From an uncultured delta proteobacterium (lineage in GTDB: Bacteria > Desulfobacterota > Syntrophia > Syntrophales > UBA8958), in contig CAISJV010000088.1 of the NCBI GenBank assembly GCA_903885795.1, positions 1-64,000 on the forward strand: a DNA stretch of 64,000 bases. The letters run 5' to 3'. This document shows, piece after piece, positions 60,427 to 64,000 of the stretch (positions are counted from its first letter, which is position 1; each line of letters begins with the position of its first letter). The position numbers and the translations under genes were made by a program. The notes below the pieces were generated by a model, which was not told the origin of the DNA, searched no databases, and was given only the letters and a program-made list of their open reading frames with translations.

Positions 60427-63116
60427 GGCAATTCCTTCTCGGATATCATGTGGGGTGGTGTTCCCTCGATGGGGATGATAAACTTAAATACAGCGCCGCC
60501 ACCCTTGCGGTTTTCCGCCCAGATACGGCCGCCGTGGGCTTCGATGATGGCGCGACAGATGGAGAGTCCGATTCCTGCCCCCATTCGCGTATTAGTGCCG
60601 CGGGTGAATTTGCTAAAAATGACTTCTTCCTCGTTGACAGGTATGCCGGGGCCGCGGTCGGCGATTTCAATCATGACGGCTGATTTCTGAGGGGTAACGA
60701 TGATTTCAATGGGGGTACCGGTCGGGGTGTGCCGCAAGGCGTTCTCCATCAAATTCGACAACACCTGCTCCATCAAGAGGGTGTCAAAGGGAATGAGGGG
60801 AAGAGACGGGGGTATCTTCAATTCCAGAGGGCACTCATTGAGGCGTTCTGAGATGCGGTTCAGGACAACCCCGATGATCTCCTCCAGGGCTTGCCATTCC
60901 TTTTTCACACCGATTGCTCCGGATTCAAGCCGGGTAAGATTCAAAACATTGCGGATAATACGCTCCAGGCGATCTGTTTCCTCATGGATTGTGCGCAGCA
61001 GTTCCAGACGGGCTGGCCTGTCAAGGGACGCTTCCTTTTCCAGGAGTGTACTGGCCGCTCCCGCCACGACTGCCAAGGGCGATCTCAAATCGTGCGAGAC
61101 AGAGCTCAGAAATGTATTCCTGACATTCTGGGCCTCCGCTTTCAGGCGCTCCTCATTCGCCTCCTTGGCTAGTATGACCCTCTCCATAGCCATACCAGTT
61201 TGGTTCACGAAGCTTTCAAGAAAATGGATGTTTTCGAGATCGAATACTTTCTGGGTATTTTCTGGAAGAACGCCTACAACACCAACGACGCCAGAGGATG
61301 CAATCATCGGCAGGTAGAGGGCCTTGGCCCCAGGGAGCGTGTCGGTTCCCAGGCCGGCGGATTGCCGGTTATCAAAGACCCATCGAGCAACGCCTAGTTC
61401 CTTCTGGTCGACGGCAAAGGTTCCTACGCCCGTTTCTGACGCGGTCAGTTCCCCGTGTTCCTCTAAAACCAGGATGACGATCTGGCTTTGAAACACTTCG
61501 CTGATGTGTTTGACGGCAATGTCGAAGATCCGTCCCTTCTTACGTTCGCGTGCCAGTTCTCGGCTCAGCGCGTACAAGGCTGCCGTACTCCTTTCGCGTT
61601 TTCGTGAGGCCTCCGCCAGTTCGCGTATTTGCAGCGTCAGCCGCGTGATGACATAGGCCACAACAAACATGACGCCGAATGTCACGAGAAAGCGGATATC
61701 GTTGACGGCGAAAGTGAAATAGGGAGGTATAAAGAAGAAATCGAATGCGGCTACGCTCATCAGGGTGGCCGCAAGGGCCGGCCAGCGCCCGGTCCGTGTC
61801 GACGTGATCACGATGCCGAGGAGATAGATCATGGCGATATCTGTCCGGTCAAAATACGGGAACATGAAACCGGCAATAGCTGTGCATATTGATACAGCTC
61901 CGAGACACCAGAACCATTCCTTGGCATTGATCTGCGGCGGAATAGGCCTGGCGCTTGACTTTGCCGTTGTCTCAGCTGCGTCCCCCGTGATCACGTATAT
62001 TTCGATATCGCCACTTCCTCTAACAATCTCGTCCAGAGGAGATCCAAAAAGTTTATCTCTCCAGTGAGGATGCGTCGGTTTGCCGACGATGATCTTGCTG
62101 ACGTTGCGCTGCCTGGCATAGTTTAGGATTTCCTCACTTGCCTTGTACCCCGTCAGCGTCACAGTTTGTGCGCCCAGACTTTCTGCCAGTCGCATATGTT
62201 CAGCCAAGATCTTCAAGTCCTCCTCGGATGGCTTGATGTGGGAGGGGGCCTCCACATGCACTGCTATCCACTCAGTCTTCATTCCGGCCGCCATTCTTCG
62301 GGCCGCGCGGATAAGGCGGATAGATCGGGGATTGGGACCGATGCAGACCAGAATTCGTTCCGCCGCCGGCCAGATGTCCCGTACGCCTGCGTCGCGCCGG
62401 TAAGTTTCCATCTGCTCATCCACCTGCTCGGCGGTTCGACGCAGGGCCAGCTCTCTAAGTGCTATCAGATTACCCTTGCGGAAAAAATTCTCCATCGCCT
62501 TTTGCGCCTGCTCGGGGATGTAGACCTTCCCCTCCTTCAGGCGCTGGAGCAGATCGTCGGGTGACAGATCGATCAGTTCGATCTCGTCAGCCCGGTCCAA
62601 AAATGAATCGGGAAAGGTTTCCCTGACGATGACACCGGTGATTTGACGGACAATGTCGTTCAGGCTCTCGAGGTGTTGGACGTTGACGGTTGTGTAGACG
62701 GAGATGCCGGCGCAGAGGAGCTCCTGGACGTCCTGCCAACGTTTTTTGTGCCGTGATTCAGATGTATTCGCATGCGCAAGTTCGTCAACGATTATTAGAG
62801 ATGGGTTTCGCGCTAGCGCCGCGTCGATGTCAAATTCCCGGATATCCCGGCCGCGATGGTGTTGGGTACGGGGCGGCAGGATTTCGAGACCGTCGAGGAG
62901 GGTTTCCGTTTCCTTCCTGCCGTGGGTTTCCACAATACCCACGACAACGTCGACGCCTTCCTCCCTTCTCTTCTGAGCGGCTCCGAGCATCGCAAAGGTT
63001 TTGCCAACACCCGGGGCGGCGCCGAAGAATATCTTCATTTTTCCCTGGCGTTGACGCTTCTCTTCGGAGACAGCCCTTTCAAGGAGCTTATCGGGATCGG
63101 GTCTTTTTGTTTCCAT
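60423..63116 (-). CDS. kdpD: potassium sensor histidine kinase KdpD
   Basis: An 897-residue KdpD. Order: N-terminal KdpD ATP-binding domain (FFGAAPGVGKTFAMLGAAQKRREEGVDVV), universal-stress-protein-like domain (about 250-370), four membrane helices (about 400-500), a GAF-like region, HisKA with His675 (SHDLRSPLAVVAG) and the ATPase domain (NLMENALRHTP, DRGPGIPVNEEE, GAGIGLSICRAI). It senses low intracellular potassium and related cues and controls KdpE. It sits between kdpC and kdpE on the minus strand. Confidence 0.93.
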   Translation of the reverse strand: METKRPDPDKLLERAVSEEKRQRQGKMKIFFGAAPGVGKTFAMLGAAQKRREEGVDVVVGIVETHGRKETETLLDGLEILPPRTQHHRGRDIREFDIDAALARNPSLIIVDELAHANTSESRHKKRWQDVQELLCAGISVYTTVNVQHLESLNDIVRQITGVIVRETFPDSFLDRADEIELIDLSPDDLLQRLKEGKVYIPEQAQKAMENFFRKGNLIALRELALRRTAEQVDEQMETYRRDAGVRDIWPAAERILVCIGPNPRSIRLIRAARRMAAGMKTEWIAVHVEAPSHIKPSEEDLKILAEHMRLAESLGAQTVTLTGYKASEEILNYARQRNVSKIIVGKPTHPHWRDKLFGSPLDEIVRGSGDIEIYVITGDAAETTAKSSARPIPPQINAKEWFWCLGAVSICTAIAGFMFPYFDRTDIAMIYLLGIVITSTRTGRWPALAATLMSVAAFDFFFIPPYFTFAVNDIRFLVTFGVMFVVAYVITRLTLQIRELAEASRKRERSTAALYALSRELARERKKGRIFDIAVKHISEVFQSQIVILVLEEHGELTASETGVGTFAVDQKELGVARWVFDNRQSAGLGTDTLPGAKALYLPMIASSGVVGVVGVLPENTQKVFDLENIHFLESFVNQTGMAMERVILAKEANEERLKAEAQNVRNTFLSSVSHDLRSPLAVVAGAASTLLEKEASLDRPARLELLRTIHEETDRLERIIRNVLNLTRLESGAIGVKKEWQALEEIIGVVLNRISERLNECPLELKIPPSLPLIPFDTLLMEQVLSNLMENALRHTPTGTPIEIIVTPQKSAVMIEIADRGPGIPVNEEEVIFSKFTRGTNTRMGAGIGLSICRAIIEAHGGRIWAENRKGGGAVFKFIIPIEGTPPHMISEKELP

Positions 63117-63173
63117 GTCTTTGATGTCCCGGGTAGATGATGCTTCTAAATGCTTGGTCTTACAATAACAGAA

Positions 63174-63746
63174 TTAGCGCATGGCATCCAGCGCCATATT
63201 CAAGTACAGGACATGTACCGTGGGTTCTCCAAGAATGCCGAATTGCCTGTTCCGGATGTGTGTTCTGACAAGATCGGCGACTTTCCTGTCATCAATGTTT
63301 CGTGCTTTAGCTACCCGCGGCACCTGGTAAAAAGCTGCTGCCGGGCTGATATGCGGATCAAGCCCGCTTCCCGATGCAGTGACAAGATCCACGGGGATGG
63401 TCAACCTGTTTCCCCGATCAATGGCCAGCAGCGATGCGATGCGTTTCTGTACGACCTCCTTCAAGGCCGGGTTCGAAGGGCCAAGATTAGAACCTATGGA
63501 TGATGCTCCGTTGTAGGCGACAGGCATTGTTGCGGAAGGCCGTCCCCAGAAATGCCGTGGTTCACGGAAGGGCTGGCCGACAAGTTCAGAGGCGGTCTTT
63601 CCCTCATTGATTTTAATAAGGCTGCCATTGGCCTGCCAGGGTAACAGCGTCTGCGCCAATCCCGTAACGGCTAAAGGGTATAAAATGCCGGTCAGAAAAG
63701 TCATGGCAGCAAAGAGCAGGACGGTTGTTCGTATTAGTTGCCACAT
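63174..63746 (-). CDS. kdpC: potassium-transporting ATPase subunit KdpC
   Basis: About 190 residues with one N-terminal membrane helix (TTVLLFAAMTFLTGILYPLAV) and the KdpC motifs GQPFREPRHFWGRPSAT, YNGASSIGSNLGPSNPAL and ASGSGLDPHISPAAAFYQVPRVA. It stabilises the KdpFABC complex. I prefer ATG 63746 (MWQLIRTT), which matches the family start; a GTG at 63764 would overlap the kdpB stop by four bases and is also possible. Confidence 0.93.
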   Translation of the reverse strand: MWQLIRTTVLLFAAMTFLTGILYPLAVTGLAQTLLPWQANGSLIKINEGKTASELVGQPFREPRHFWGRPSATMPVAYNGASSIGSNLGPSNPALKEVVQKRIASLLAIDRGNRLTIPVDLVTASGSGLDPHISPAAAFYQVPRVAKARNIDDRKVADLVRTHIRNRQFGILGEPTVHVLYLNMALDAMR

Positions 63747-63760
63747 AATCATTCCCACTT

Positions 63761-64000
63761 TCACGTCCAGTTTAAAAACGATAACAGCATATCAATGGCC
63801 TTGATCCCGAAAAATGGCACAACGAGCCCGCCTAGTCCGTAGATGATCAGATTCTGGCGGAGAACTGCGGCGGCGCCCAACGAGCGGTATCTCACGCCGC
63901 GCAGCGCCAGTGGAATCAGGGCGACAATGATCAGGGCGTTGAATATGACTGCCGACAGAATGGCGCTTTGCGGCGTTGACAGGGCCATGATGTTCAGTGC
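63761..64000 (-). CDS. kdpB: potassium-transporting P-type ATPase KdpB, C-terminal end
   Basis: The frame runs off the window edge. The visible part ([29 protein letters not shown], then [28 protein letters not shown]) is the last two membrane helices of KdpB, the ATP-driven catalytic subunit. Its TGA is at 63763-63761, and it is followed at once by kdpC. The catalytic Asp and ATP-binding parts lie outside the window. Confidence 0.92.
   Translation of the reverse strand, partial: ALNIMALSTPQSAILSAVIFNALIIVALIPLALRGVRYRSLGAAAVLRQNLIIYGLGGLVVPFFGIKAIDMLLSFLNWT

Overview
The window looks like a chromosomal segment of an anaerobic deltaproteobacterium-type organism (Desulfobacterota, perhaps near Syntrophales). 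The inference rests on the pgpA-cinA-thpR-recA-recX-alaS gene order, a PurL with fused PurS-like domains beside a separate PurQ, a CoA-binding protein of the ADP-forming acyl-CoA synthetase type, many PAS/GAF histidine kinases, and short dispersed palindromes. No rRNA, tRNA or CRISPR array was seen.

Region 1 (1-5.8 kb) is a patchwork of mobile and defence-type debris. It holds a frameshifted DUF2442 gene, two copies of the 3' end of a sugar-transferase gene (433-609 and 2690-2866) bracketing two PIN-domain toxin-antitoxin pairs and a HigA-like antitoxin, a DUF4143 ATPase behind a perfect 13-bp inverted repeat, a HigBA remnant lacking the toxin's N-terminus and the antitoxin's C-terminus, a BrnTA pair and an IS5-type transposase remnant. 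Two small repeat families sit at the module borders: a palindrome with core AATAGGG...CCCTATT (three copies) and a 64-bp sequence (two copies).

Region 2 (6.1-20 kb) is the envelope/secretion region: an FKBP isomerase, a lytic transglycosylase, then type II secretion genes gspI-J-K-L-M-C, a PAS-GAF histidine kinase, gspG and gspD, followed by a REC-GAF protein and a convergent REC-PAS kinase. The assembly ATPase GspE and the platform protein GspF are not here.

Region 3 (20.1-31.8 kb) is metal and redox biology. A CusBA-type efflux pump, whose adaptor carries a YHS domain and a long Pro/Gly tail, is followed by a tightly packed set: thioredoxin-like lipoprotein/periplasmic protein, two small cytochromes c, two NosL-like proteins, a small membrane protein, an ABC permease and ATPase, and a polytopic protein with a CPFC motif. 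I think this last set is the best candidate for an incompletely described system. A 65-bp intergenic element occurs three times without indels, upstream of gspI, gspG and the efflux operon, and may tie regions 2 and 3 into one regulon.

Region 4 (31.8-54.2 kb) is mostly housekeeping: purL-purQ, a CoA-binding protein, malate dehydrogenase, a bactofilin-like membrane protein, a LuxR-type regulator, the pgpA-cinA-thpR-recA-recX-alaS run (pgpA seems to start at CTG), an M16 peptidase, miaA, a glycosyltransferase and a glycine-zipper lipoprotein. Two copies of a 131-bp hairpin-ended repeat lie upstream of mdh and between recA and recX.

Region 5 (54.5-64 kb) has a four-PAS hybrid kinase, two small membrane proteins (one AtpZ/AtpI-like), a TfoX N-domain protein, a few small proteins, and the kdpBCDE potassium-uptake operon on the minus strand, with kdpB running off the window end.
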